Assembly: GCF_014698045.1 (NCBI RefSeq)
Contig: NZ_JACJSE010000002.1
Coordinates: forward strand, 434,001 to 498,000
DNA from: Aulosira sp. FACHB-615
GTDB taxonomy: Bacteria; Cyanobacteriota; Cyanobacteriia; Cyanobacteriales; Nostocaceae
DNA length: 64,000 bases
Direction: 5' to 3'
The stretch's first letter is position 1; the number at the start of each line of letters is the position of its first letter. Positions 7,676 through 17,082 of the stretch are shown piece by piece. The notes beneath the pieces are model-generated. The model was not told the DNA's origin. It saw only the letters and a program-made list of their open reading frames with translations, and searched no databases. The position numbers and the translations under genes were made by a program.

Positions 7676-8054
7676 GATTGCCCTTGATACTTCTGTGGCT
7701 GTGCGTTTTTTGAATGGGGATGAAGTGGTTGTTTCGCGGGTACTAGCTTTACCAGAAATAGTTTTACCTACTGTTGTGGTTGGTGAGTTACTTTTTGGTG
7801 CGGAAAATTCAACTCGTCCATTACAAAATTTACCGCGTTATCTGGAATTTATTGAGGCTTGTGTAGTTGTACCATTAAGTCGAGAAACAGCCGCAGTTTA
7901 TGCTCAAACTCGATTGATGTTGAAACGGAAGGGACGACCAATTCCGATGAATGATGTTTGGATTGCGGCACAGTGTTTGGAACAGGGTTGGGTTTTAGTG
8001 ACAGATGATACAGATTTCGATTATGTTGATGGTTTGATGTTAGAGCGTTGGTAA
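7665..8054 (+). CDS. vapC: Type II toxin, PIN-domain ribonuclease (VapC family)
   Basis: A 129-residue PIN nuclease. Acidic active-site residues are seen in IALDTSVAVRFL (Asp 8), VVGELLFGAENS (Glu), MNDVWIAAQCL (Asp) and LVTDDTDFDYV (Asp). The length is typical. It is translated from within the antitoxin 3' end (11-bp overlap), consistent with co-production. It is a second, unrelated vapBC-type pair, distinct from the one at 5062-5693. Confidence 0.92.
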   Translation: MSGEIALDTSVAVRFLNGDEVVVSRVLALPEIVLPTVVVGELLFGAENSTRPLQNLPRYLEFIEACVVVPLSRETAAVYAQTRLMLKRKGRPIPMNDVWIAAQCLEQGWVLVTDDTDFDYVDGLMLERW

Positions 8055-8316
8055 TTTGTAGTATGCAAAGGCTAAAACGCGATCGCACCTCCCCATAATT
8101 TCCACAAATGCGTAGCCGTAAGGCTTGTCGTCAGACATCGCACCTCTCTAACATCACAAAGGCGATCGCACTCTCGCCAATACAACCAAAAAGCGATCGC
8201 ACTTCCCCAACACAACCAAAATACGATCGCACTCTCCAAAAACCAAATGAGATCGCACTTCTCAAAACTACCAAAATGCGATCGCACTTCCCTAACACCA
8301 TAAATCCGTAGCGTGA
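8055..8316. repeat. HIP1-rich repeat block
   Basis: Consecutive units of the form GCGATCGCAC plus CTTCCCCAACACAACCAAAA, partly degenerate, at irregular spacing of about 30-40 bp. A GCGTAGCCGTAAGGCTTG segment (8109-8126) is shared with 5031-5048. Short ORFs crossing it on both strands are repeat translations, not genes. It separates the toxin-antitoxin island from the WD40 ATPase gene. Confidence 0.75.
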
Positions 8317-11300
8317 CTATTTATTATCAGGGCAAATATCTTTTCGCATTTCAGGACGAGTAGCAAGGTAATCATCCAACCACTTACAACCTCGCTCTAA
8401 CATTTCTTCTAAATTATCAACTACAAATAAACGTATCATCCCATCATTACACGCAGCAGCAAGCATCTTGCCATCAGGACTAAAACTCATCCAGTTAATA
8501 TCATTTCGAGGTCTATTGTCTTCAACAATATTTAGTCCGTATCCAATAGCCTTTAATTTGCTATTATTTTGACCTAACTTAAATTCACCAACTTGCCTTC
8601 CGTTGAGATTCCACAACTTGATTGTGCTATCAATTCCTGATGTTGCAACTATCTTGCCATTAGGACTAAATTCCACAGTTTTAACTAAACCTTGATATGG
8701 TTTGAATTCAGCAAATTTTTCTCCCGATAGTTTCCGCAACCAAACTGTACCATAGTCTTTGTCTTCTTCATTAATACTTGTGGTAGCAATTATTGTACCT
8801 GTAGTATTAGTCCTAATATTCATAATTGCTTCGTTTTTAGGTACTTTAAATTCACCTACTTTTTCTCCTGATAAGTTCCATAACTGTACTATGTCAGGAA
8901 TAACAACAACAATTTGTTCACCATCCTCACTAAAATTCATCCAGTGAGATGGAAATTTGTCAATCTTAAACTCCTTAATAATCTTTCCTGATAAATCTCT
9001 TAACTGTATTGTAAAATTCATATCTTTATATCCTGGTGTCACTATTAGCTTGCTATCAGGACTAAAACTTATATGATCGCGATAAAATATATTCACATGA
9101 TACTCAAATTCTTGAGATAGTGTTATTGGCTGTTTTGTCAAATCCCACAAACTCAATTTTTGACGATTTTGTTCCTTTCGTTCTACTGTTGCAATAAACT
9201 TACCATCAGGACTAAAACTTGCATAATCCACCGATTTCTTTTCGTCAAATTTCTCTCCATATAAATTCCATATCCTCATCATTCCATCTTCAGTTGTTGT
9301 AATGAAATTACCATCATGACTAAAGCTTACACTGTCAACAATTTGTGGATTAAACCTGAAGTTTACAGTTCTATCAGTAAGTAAGTCAAATTCGTTTGTT
9401 GTCTTTGTTCCTAATAAATAAAAAAACCTTACCATATCATCATTTCCGGCTGTGGCAAGTTGCTTACCATCGGGACTAAAAGTTGTACTGGTAAGAAGAT
9501 TGGGACTAACTTTTAATTCACTTAGTTGTTGTCCAGATAAATTCCAGAAGCGCACCTTACCATCACCTCCTCCAGTTACAATTTGTTGACCGTCAGGGCT
9601 AAAATTCACACTAAGTATACTGTTAAGTCCTCCTTTTAATTCTGCTATTTGCTGCCCATATAAATTCCATAACCGTGCTGTGTTATCGCTACTGGCAGTT
9701 GCAACTAAATCACTATTAAAACTAAAAGTAACATCATTCACTACATTCTTATGCCCTTGAAATTCGGCAAGCTTTTGTCCAGAAAGATTCCATAAGCGTG
9801 CTGTTTTATCATTACTGGCAGTTGCAATCAATTGACCATTTGGACTAAAACTGACGCTATTAATAATATCTGTATGACCTTTAAATTCAGCTTTTTTTTC
9901 TCCTGACAAGTCCCATAAAAATGCTTCATTCTCTTTTCGAGATGCAGTAGCAAGTAGCTTGCCATCTGGACTAAAACTGACGCTACCTGCAATATCGGAA
10001 TGTGCTTTAAACTCCTTAAATTTCACAAGCTTTTGCCCGGATATTTTCAGTAACACTATTGAGCCGTCACTTTGTGCTGCTGCAATTTGGTTGCTGTTAG
10101 GACTAAAACTCACACTATAAAAAATGCAACTACCAATACATGTGGATGTCTCACCTAATTTTTTACCATGAAACTCAGAAAGCTTTTTCCCTTTACTATC
10201 CCATAGAGCTACTGTATCTCCTGCTGTTACAAAATACTGACTATTAGGACTAAATGATACTTGCCGACGTGCAAAAATTACGTGATTTTTAAAATGGTTA
10301 TGTTCTTTAATATTAACTAAGATGCTTCGTAAAGCTAGCATGGGATTTAGCGCCGGATACTGTTCTAAAGGGCGACCATCGCTAACTTGCTCTTGTAGTT
10401 GTCGAGCAATTTTCATAGCTCGTAGCAATGCTCCTAATGGGTCATTTTCAAATTGCTGTTGTACAAACGCACCGTTTAATTCTAAATCTGCTGCTATTTC
10501 TGTATCTCGCGCAATCTTAAACCATGTCCCTGCTATCATGGCCATGATAATTAAGCCGAATAGACCAGCTAACAATACTCGTTTTGTTATTTTCTGTGCT
10601 TTGGTTAGCCGTTTATTTGCTAACTGTTCTTCTATTAGCGTATTTTCAATATTTTGTTGTGTTTCCAGCAAACGCTGGTTGGCTTTCCTCTCTTCCCCTA
10701 AAGCTTTCTTAGCATTTCTTTGTGCTTTTAATAAACGCTGATTAGTTTTCCTCTCTTCCTGCAAAGCTTTATTTAGTTTGGTTTCTGCCTTCACAACCTT
10801 CTGATTTAATTCTGCTTCCACACTCGCAGATAAAAACCGATAATCAGCATCACTCAAACTTTTACCATCAGCCCAAACACGAGCTTTTTCTAAATTTTCA
10901 GACTGTAATAAATAAGAATTATCCTGATATTGACTTTTTACCCAAGCGTTAAAATTATCAGCATAAGGACGCAATTTATTTAACTCTGTCTCAACCCAAC
11001 TTAAATTAAAAACATTCCGATAAACGAGATTATAAACCTTTAACTTTTCCTTTTGCTCCACTACCAATCCAGTCAAACGCAACCTCATTTTTTCTGGACT
11101 ACCATCAACAGCAATCTCTCCTTCTTGCAAAATTTGCTCATACAAACCCAACAAACTACCAGCAAATTTATCATCAGTTACAATTCTTTTCCTTATATTT
11201 CTTAAATGCTCTGGTTCATCCAAGGATTCCCAGTTATCAATAATTTGCTTTCTGACAACTGTCCCCACCCAATCTAAAGCATTTGGCTCTGGAGTGTAAC

Positions 11301-12114
11301 ATTCTGAATATACAGATAATTCTTGTAATAATAAATTACAAAGTTTTTGCGTTAAAAAAGGTTGTCCACCAGTCCAAATTAAAATCCCTTTCATCACTGC
11401 TTGAATATTGCTAACTTTTCCCCTCAGTCCTTCAGCTAAGGGTGTAATTTCCTCTTCCTTAAAACCATTAAGTTGAACTGCTCGACCAATATTAAACGGC
11501 GTTCGTTTTTTATCATCAATCAAATCGCTGGGAGTCGCCACACCCAGCAAAGCAAAGCTCAAACGATTAAAATCTGCATTTAAAGCACGCTTTTCATAAC
11601 AACTTCTAAGCAGACCAAAAAAATCATTTGAGTGACGAAATTTTAAATTTAAACTTAAAATACTATCGATTTCATCAATAAAAATAATAATTTTTCCCTT
11701 GACATTTGGCAGCACTAGTTCTTCCAAAAACGAACCAAATCGCTGCACGGGAGATAATTGCATACGTTTATCCCACCAAATAAATAATTCTTCGGGTGGA
11801 GATAAAACTTGTAGTTGATTCACCAAGATGTAAGCAATACCCGTATACCATTGTTCAAGGTTGCTTTCCTGACTACTTTCATCAATACCTATTTCGGTTA
11901 AATCAATCTTGGCACAAGCAAAACCCTCTGTTTGCAATCGTTTCATTGTCCGATTCAGTAAGCTGGTTTTACCCATTTGTCGGGAGTTAAAGACAAAACA
12001 AAACTCCCCCGCTTTCAACCACTGATAAAATTCTGTGTCGGCTTTTCTAAATACGTAACTGGGGGCATTTTCTGGTAAACCACCACCAACTTTGTACTCA
12101 TAATCTCCCGTCAT
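8317..12114 (-). CDS. AAA-like (STAND-type) NTPase with 14 WD40 blades
   Basis: A 1265-residue protein. The N-terminal AAA-like domain (about 1-390) has P-loop SRQMGKTSLLNR near residue 45 and Walker B IIIFIDEIDSIL near 145. Residues 430-505 form a Lys/Glu/Gln-rich repeated coiled coil (KALQEERKTNQRLLKAQ...). A single hydrophobic segment (about 510-530) could anchor it in a membrane. Residues 600-1240 contain 14 WD40-type units (SFSPDGK...WNLSG), enough for two seven-bladed propellers. The C-terminus (ERGCKWLDDYLATRPEM) is typical of cyanobacterial WD40-STAND proteins. Likely a signal-sensing ATPase; no separate effector domain is evident. It is divergent from the HTH-AAA gene at 12346. Confidence 0.88.
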   Translation of the reverse strand: MTGDYEYKVGGGLPENAPSYVFRKADTEFYQWLKAGEFCFVFNSRQMGKTSLLNRTMKRLQTEGFACAKIDLTEIGIDESSQESNLEQWYTGIAYILVNQLQVLSPPEELFIWWDKRMQLSPVQRFGSFLEELVLPNVKGKIIIFIDEIDSILSLNLKFRHSNDFFGLLRSCYEKRALNADFNRLSFALLGVATPSDLIDDKKRTPFNIGRAVQLNGFKEEEITPLAEGLRGKVSNIQAVMKGILIWTGGQPFLTQKLCNLLLQELSVYSECYTPEPNALDWVGTVVRKQIIDNWESLDEPEHLRNIRKRIVTDDKFAGSLLGLYEQILQEGEIAVDGSPEKMRLRLTGLVVEQKEKLKVYNLVYRNVFNLSWVETELNKLRPYADNFNAWVKSQYQDNSYLLQSENLEKARVWADGKSLSDADYRFLSASVEAELNQKVVKAETKLNKALQEERKTNQRLLKAQRNAKKALGEERKANQRLLETQQNIENTLIEEQLANKRLTKAQKITKRVLLAGLFGLIIMAMIAGTWFKIARDTEIAADLELNGAFVQQQFENDPLGALLRAMKIARQLQEQVSDGRPLEQYPALNPMLALRSILVNIKEHNHFKNHVIFARRQVSFSPNSQYFVTAGDTVALWDSKGKKLSEFHGKKLGETSTCIGSCIFYSVSFSPNSNQIAAAQSDGSIVLLKISGQKLVKFKEFKAHSDIAGSVSFSPDGKLLATASRKENEAFLWDLSGEKKAEFKGHTDIINSVSFSPNGQLIATASNDKTARLWNLSGQKLAEFQGHKNVVNDVTFSFNSDLVATASSDNTARLWNLYGQQIAELKGGLNSILSVNFSPDGQQIVTGGGDGKVRFWNLSGQQLSELKVSPNLLTSTTFSPDGKQLATAGNDDMVRFFYLLGTKTTNEFDLLTDRTVNFRFNPQIVDSVSFSHDGNFITTTEDGMMRIWNLYGEKFDEKKSVDYASFSPDGKFIATVERKEQNRQKLSLWDLTKQPITLSQEFEYHVNIFYRDHISFSPDSKLIVTPGYKDMNFTIQLRDLSGKIIKEFKIDKFPSHWMNFSEDGEQIVVVIPDIVQLWNLSGEKVGEFKVPKNEAIMNIRTNTTGTIIATTSINEEDKDYGTVWLRKLSGEKFAEFKPYQGLVKTVEFSPNGKIVATSGIDSTIKLWNLNGRQVGEFKLGQNNSKLKAIGYGLNIVEDNRPRNDINWMSFSPDGKMLAAACNDGMIRLFVVDNLEEMLERGCKWLDDYLATRPEMRKDICPDNK

Positions 12115-12345
12115 AATTTATCCGCAAAAATAAAAAAAATATTGAGGACTAGATCCCCTAGAACCCCGACTTCTTCAAGAAGTCGGGGTTCTGAATCCAG
12201 TGAGCTTTTATTAAACAGCCATACCACCTGAGTTAAGCCAAGAGAATATCGAGTACCGATTGACTTATCATCGACTTGTTATTTACTTTACAACAAAAAG
12301 CCTTTTCCTTTAAGCTAAATTACGTAGCTCTTTTCACCATCTGCC
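12115..12345. promoter_or_regulatory. Divergent spacer between two AAA-like genes
   Basis: This 231-bp region must hold the promoters of both divergent AAA-like genes. It contains a 33-bp perfect palindrome (12160-12192), described separately. No ORF is seen. I could not assign -10/-35 elements with confidence. Confidence 0.45.
12160..12192. repeat. 33-bp perfect palindrome (CCCCGACTT family)
   Basis: AGAACCCCGACTTCTT and its exact reverse complement flank a single C. The same element with paired base changes occurs at 52176-52208; a shorter relative is at 29254-29286. In RNA it forms a strong hairpin; without a T tract it is not a typical terminator. Confidence 0.85.
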
Positions 12346-13755
12346 ATGCTTCGTGCAACACGCTCAGTAGTACTACGTGATAAAAACTGCCAAGATAAGG
12401 TTTTAGTCCGCTTTCACGGGCAATACGGTAGTCAGAAAGATTTAGGCCAATATTTAGGAGGAATGGCTCAAAGTACGGTTAGTAAGTTTCTCAATATGCA
12501 ACCTGTTGACCGTGAGACATTTATCCAGATTTGTGCAGCTTTGGGTATAGAAGATTGGCGAAGCGTTGGTATCCCCTACAGAAAGCCAGCAGATAAAACA
12601 GAAAATAGCGATTCTGAGGAATTAGAAGAATTAGAAGAGTTAGAGGAGTCAGAGAAACAAGAGGAAATTGCCACCTTACGAACCCAAGTACATATCAGCA
12701 CTCTAGAATATCCAGACGGAGAACAACTAGCCCTAAATTCCAATTTTTACGTCCAGCGTCCCCCTGTAGAACAGCAATGTTTTGAAGAAATTAGCAAACC
12801 TGCTGCACTGATTTGTATTAAAGCTCCCCAAAAAATGGGGAAATCGTCCCTCCTAGTGCGGATTATTCAACAAGCGAAAAATCAAGGTGATGCGACGGTA
12901 GTTATCAACTTTGAGCTAGGGGAAAAAGAATTTTTCAGCGACTTGAGTAAATTTTTACGCTGGGTGTGCGATCGCATCATCCTAGAATTGACTAAAGACA
13001 ATCTCGAATTAGCCACCGAACTGTTTGAAAAATTAGACGAGCATTGGAAATTGGCTCCACGTATTGGTAGTAAAATAGCTGCCAAATATTACTTAGAGCG
13101 ATATCTACTCCCCAAAATCAATCAACCCCTAACCCTAGCACTGGAAGAAGTCGATAGATTATTTGAGTATCCAGGAATTTACAAAGACTTTTTTGGACTG
13201 TTGCGTTCTCTCCATCAAGAAGGAAGACAACAAGAAATCTTCAAAAAACTCCGCTTAGTGATAGTACATTCCACAGAAGCCTATGTACCAATGGATATCA
13301 ACCAATCCCCGTTTAACGTAGGTTTACCCATAAATTTACCAGAATTTACCTCCTCACAAATCCTAGATTTAGCCCAGCGTCATCAACTGGAATGGAGTGA
13401 TACACAAGTCCAGCAATTGAGAGACATGATTGGCGGACATCCTTATTTAGTGCGTCTGGCTTTGTATAAAATAGCTCGTGGTGAGATAACCCTATCTCGG
13501 TTTCTGGAAACAGCATCCACCCCATCAGGGATTTTCAGTAGTCACTTGCGTCATCTTAGCTTAATTTTGACAGAGCAACAGGAATTAGGCGCAGCGATGA
13601 AAGAGATTATAAATACTAACAAACCAGGAAAATTCAGCGATGCAGTCAGATATAAATTAATAGCTTTGGGTTTAGTAAATCTGTTAAATGACGAAGTGAT
13701 AATACGTTGCAAGCTATATTATCAATATTTTCAGAATTTTTATAAAAATAAATAG
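12346..13755 (+). CDS. HTH-containing AAA-like (STAND-type) ATPase
   Basis: A 469-residue protein. Residues 10-75 resemble the N-terminal helix-turn-helix found on many cyanobacterial STAND proteins (GSQKDLGQYLGGMAQSTVSK, VDRETFIQICAALGI). An acidic linker (about 88-108) of repeated LEE units follows. The AAA-like domain has P-loop APQKMGKSSLLV near 166-177 and Walker B LTLALEEVDRLF near 260, where Glu-Glu replaces the usual Asp-Glu. The C-terminal winged-helix-like part (about 330-465) includes IGGHPYLVRLALY. It is divergent from the WD40 AAA gene. It could sense a cue and regulate transcription or act in defence; partner unknown. Confidence 0.85.
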   Translation: MLRATRSVVLRDKNCQDKVLVRFHGQYGSQKDLGQYLGGMAQSTVSKFLNMQPVDRETFIQICAALGIEDWRSVGIPYRKPADKTENSDSEELEELEELEESEKQEEIATLRTQVHISTLEYPDGEQLALNSNFYVQRPPVEQQCFEEISKPAALICIKAPQKMGKSSLLVRIIQQAKNQGDATVVINFELGEKEFFSDLSKFLRWVCDRIILELTKDNLELATELFEKLDEHWKLAPRIGSKIAAKYYLERYLLPKINQPLTLALEEVDRLFEYPGIYKDFFGLLRSLHQEGRQQEIFKKLRLVIVHSTEAYVPMDINQSPFNVGLPINLPEFTSSQILDLAQRHQLEWSDTQVQQLRDMIGGHPYLVRLALYKIARGEITLSRFLETASTPSGIFSSHLRHLSLILTEQQELGAAMKEIINTNKPGKFSDAVRYKLIALGLVNLLNDEVIIRCKLYYQYFQNFYKNK

Positions 13756-13841
13756 ATACTGAATAAAAGTCGATTTTTCTTTGGGTATAACTCAGATGGG
13801 TGTAGGTGACATTAAGGTTGTCGAGTTCAACAGACAATTTC

Positions 13842-14315
13842 ATGTTACACCAAGCATTCAGCAACAAACAAATCAAAAACCTCACAGCAAGCGCAGTCTT
13901 CGCATTTATATCTCTTTTTACAAGCGTAGTTCGTGCAGAAGACGATCGCCCATATATTTATGAAGTCAAAAACCAGCTCTTAGAGCGAGCAGAGATCGCA
14001 GGTTTGGGTGGTTACACTTTAACTCACAAACCTAGCATTGATACCCTCCGTGAAGGTCGCTCCCACTATATAAACGTAAATCTGCGTGCAGGTATGTCCT
14101 ATGGAATTGTGGGAGTGTGTGACAGCGATTGTCAAGATTTAGACATTTCTCTTTATGATCACCGAGGAAACTTGATTGCTTCAGATTTACAAGATGATGA
14201 CATTCCCGTGATTAGCCTCAATCCCTCTCGAAGCGGTAGATATCAAATCCAAGTTGATATGGCTAATTGTAATGCCAATACTTGTTACTACGGCATAGGT
14301 GTATTTGGTCAATAA
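13842..14315 (+). CDS. Small exported protein, pre-peptidase C-terminal-like
   Basis: About 157 residues. The signal peptide ends near SVVRA (hydrophobic core ASAVFAFISLF). The mature part has a beta-sandwich pattern: YINVNLRAGMSYGIVGVCD, DLDISLYDHRGNLIASD, SGRYQIQVDMANC, TCYYGIGVFG, resembling bacterial pre-peptidase C-terminal (PPC) domains. Four or more Cys could form disulfides. The ATG at 13842 is chosen over a GTG at 13806 because it starts a proper signal peptide. It follows the HTH-AAA gene on the same strand by 86 bp. Function unknown. Confidence 0.7.
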   Translation: MLHQAFSNKQIKNLTASAVFAFISLFTSVVRAEDDRPYIYEVKNQLLERAEIAGLGGYTLTHKPSIDTLREGRSHYINVNLRAGMSYGIVGVCDSDCQDLDISLYDHRGNLIASDLQDDDIPVISLNPSRSGRYQIQVDMANCNANTCYYGIGVFGQ

Positions 14316-14778
14316 ACCTAAAACCTAAATGGAAGTCGATCAGGCATTCAAAAAGGGGAGTAATATTCACAGCCTCTCTCCTCGAAGCGGCTACGGTGTA
14401 CACACAAGTTGTAGCTGCAAGGGTTTCAGACGTTATAGCCTCCTTAAATTGTCATTACGAGCGCAGTGATAACGGAGCGAAGTAATCGCATAATCTCGTA
14501 GTTTTGGCGATTGCTACCCTTCGGGAAGTCTTACGCCTACGTCGTTCCTCCTCGCAATGACAGGTTTTCAGAGCGATCGCAAAACCGAAAGCTAGAATGA
14601 CAAAACCAAACGATAGGTAGGATTTCAAGACTTGTGTGTACACGGTAGCCTCGAAGCGGAGAGGGGTTTCAAGAAGAAGTCGCACATCGGAGCAAAAATT
14701 ACACCAAGTTTAAGAAAATCAGACCTGAGCAAGTGAAGTGTTAACTTAGATGATTAGTTGCCCAACAGGGCGCATAAT
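14316..14778. other. Gene-free region occupied by a repeat element
   Basis: Most of this 463-bp spacer is the terminal-inverted-repeat element at 14375-14665. The remaining 110 bp before the SPFH start probably hold its promoter. No real ORF. Confidence 0.6.
14375..14665. mobile_element. MITE-like element with GTGTACAC terminal inverted repeats
   Basis: Ends are GCTACGGTGTACACACAAGT at 14390-14409 and its near-exact inverse ACTTGTGTGTACACGGTAGC at 14630-14649, flanked by CTCGAAGCGG on both sides. The interior carries an inverted pair TGTCATTACGAG / CTCGCAATGACA and a HIP1 site. There is no transposase. A copy lacking the right end is at 29011-29196 and a lone end is at 25435-25453. Confidence 0.8.
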
Positions 14779-16866
14779 ATGAAAACTTTTCCATCTTGCT
14801 TTGGTAAGAGTCAACAAAATAAATTAGTTCGTTTGGGATTGTCGGCATTAACGGCTTTAGCTATCACAGGCGGTATACATTCAGTTAATGCTACTCCCCT
14901 AAAAACCCAAAATTCAGCAGAAATCGCTTCAGCATCAGTCAGCCTCAGTCAAACACAAACCGTTACTAATCAGCCTTCCTATCAAGCAATGCAGATAGCA
15001 CCATTGATTCCTATAGTGGTGCTTGGTGGCGTTGTGATATTTGTGCCGTTGTTTTTTGGTGGGTTGGTGGTGATTGGTGAACGGGAAGTTGGCATTGTCG
15101 TGAAAAAATTTGACCTTTCGGGACGCGGATTGCCAGCCGGACGATTAATAGCCATCAACGGTGAAGCAGGTTTGCAAGCTGATACCCTTGCACCGGGTTG
15201 GCACTGGGGTTACTGGCCTTGGCAATATTCGGTTCGCAAAGAATCGGTGGTAGTGGTACCCCAAGGTGAAATCGCTCTGATTGTAGCCGCAGATGGCGCA
15301 TCCAACCCACCAGAAAGGATTTTGGGCAAAATTGTCGATTGTGATAATTTCCAAGATGCACGCAAATTTCTGACCAATGGCGGCGAAAAAGGCCGTCAAA
15401 TGAGCTTTCTGACTGCTGGTACTTACCGCATTAATACCGCACTGTTTCGCGTCATTATGGCGGCGAATGCCAAACACAATGATATGCAGGCCGAACAGTT
15501 GCGGGTATATAGTGTGGCATCAGATAAAGTCGGCATTGTCACCACTTTGGATGGTTTACCGATTCCGGCTGGTGAAATTGCAGGGCCGATGATTCCCGGA
15601 CATGACAATTTCCAGAGTGGTCAAAAATTCCTCGATGCTGGCGGACGCAGAGGTTTGCAAGAGCAAATCTTACTGTCTGGTTCTTGGAACCTGAACCCCT
15701 GGTTTGTACAGGTTGAGCAAGTTCCAATGTCTGAAATCCCGATTGGTTATGTGGGCGTGGTGATTTCTTTCGTTGGTCAATCTCAAGAAGATGTCAGTGG
15801 CGCAACTTTCACGCATGGTAACTTGGTGAATCCTGGACACAAAGGTGTGTGGATAGAACCGTTGTATCCAGGTAAGCATCCCGTCAACTCTCGAATTATG
15901 AAAATTGAGTTGGTTCCTACGACTAACATTGTGTTGAATTGGTCAAGTCGTACCGAACGCCACAGCTATGATGCTAATCTGGCTTCTTTGACGGTGCGAT
16001 CGCGCGATGGTTTTGCCTTTGATTTAGAAGTCGCCCAAATTATTCACGTCGGCGCTTTGGATGCACCAAAGGTAATTTCCCGTGTGGGTTCTATGCAAAA
16101 TTTAGTTGACCATGTATTAGAACCAACCATTGGTAACTATTTCCGCAACTCTGCGCAAGATTACACTGTACTAGATTTTCTCACTGCCCGGAGCGATCGC
16201 CAAGCGGAAGCTGCTGAATATATTCGCGCCGCATTACGGGCTTATGATGTGCAAGCAATTGACACCTTAATCGGTGATATTCAGCCGCCAGCATCCTTGA
16301 TGCAAACCCAAACCGACCGGAAAATTGCTGAAGAACAACGCAAAACCTACGAAGTACAGCAAGTAGCCCAAACCCAACGCCAGCTACTAGTTAGGGAAAC
16401 AGCCCTGGCTGATATCCAACAAGAAATGGTGAAATCGGAAAAAAGCGTCCAAATTGCGGAACTCAAAGCCCAAGCCCAAATTCAACACGCCACTGGGGAA
16501 GCCGAAGGAATCAAATTACGCGCCATAGCCGAAGCAGAAGGGATTCGCGCCACAGGTAACGCCAAAGCCGAAACCTACCGCGCTGGTGTGGAAGCCTTGG
16601 GACAACAAGGTTATACAGCTATGCAACTAATGCAGATTATCGGCGATCGCAACGTCCGATTGATACCAGAAGTTTTGGTTAGTGGTAACGGTAGTAACAA
16701 CGGCTTGGTCGATGGTTTACTCTCAATGATTTTGTGGAATCAAACCGCCAAGCAAGGTGAAGTCACACCCACATCTTTACATCCACATCCAATAGTTGTG
16801 AATAACCCATCAGTTTCACCAAATAATCACTCGCCCATAGTTGCGGAGTTACCGACGGATAAGTAA
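14779..16866 (+). CDS. SPFH/band 7 (flotillin-like) membrane protein
   Basis: About 695 residues from the ATG at 14779 (a TTG at 14758 is less likely). A short hydrophobic stretch (about 15-35) precedes a strong transmembrane segment near 75-100 (IPIVVLGGVVIFVPLFFGGL), followed by ERE-VGIVVKKFD, the start of an SPFH domain. The SPFH body spans about 105-500. The C-terminal half (about 515-610) is a charged coiled coil rich in Gln/Ala/Glu with repeated AEAEG motifs, typical of flotillins. Such proteins oligomerise into membrane microdomains. It stands alone here; no NfeD-like partner is adjacent. Confidence 0.85.
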   Translation: MKTFPSCFGKSQQNKLVRLGLSALTALAITGGIHSVNATPLKTQNSAEIASASVSLSQTQTVTNQPSYQAMQIAPLIPIVVLGGVVIFVPLFFGGLVVIGEREVGIVVKKFDLSGRGLPAGRLIAINGEAGLQADTLAPGWHWGYWPWQYSVRKESVVVVPQGEIALIVAADGASNPPERILGKIVDCDNFQDARKFLTNGGEKGRQMSFLTAGTYRINTALFRVIMAANAKHNDMQAEQLRVYSVASDKVGIVTTLDGLPIPAGEIAGPMIPGHDNFQSGQKFLDAGGRRGLQEQILLSGSWNLNPWFVQVEQVPMSEIPIGYVGVVISFVGQSQEDVSGATFTHGNLVNPGHKGVWIEPLYPGKHPVNSRIMKIELVPTTNIVLNWSSRTERHSYDANLASLTVRSRDGFAFDLEVAQIIHVGALDAPKVISRVGSMQNLVDHVLEPTIGNYFRNSAQDYTVLDFLTARSDRQAEAAEYIRAALRAYDVQAIDTLIGDIQPPASLMQTQTDRKIAEEQRKTYEVQQVAQTQRQLLVRETALADIQQEMVKSEKSVQIAELKAQAQIQHATGEAEGIKLRAIAEAEGIRATGNAKAETYRAGVEALGQQGYTAMQLMQIIGDRNVRLIPEVLVSGNGSNNGLVDGLLSMILWNQTAKQGEVTPTSLHPHPIVVNNPSVSPNNHSPIVAELPTDK

Positions 16867-17082
16867 CCTAAATAATTGAATTAAATCAAACTATTGTAAG
16901 GTGGGCATACTTCGACAAGCTCAGTACAAGTCTTGCCCACCCTACTAATAGACTTATTGCACGAATGTTGAAAAACCAGAATTTTTAGCCTCACGCAAAG
17001 ACAAGGCAGCGCGTTGGGCGGCTTTGCCGACTTGAAGCGACTGCCGTGCAAAGGCGCAAAGAGTTAAGGAACTGGAGGGCGA

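Noticed and set aside
8055..8316. Regularly spaced HIP1 units look like a CRISPR array
   Set aside because: The units are short and degenerate, spacing is irregular, the intervening sequences resemble each other, and no cas genes are nearby.
10322..10741. 139-codon plus-strand ORF
   Set aside because: It is antisense to the coiled-coil region of the WD40 AAA gene, Ser/Cys-rich and without family features.
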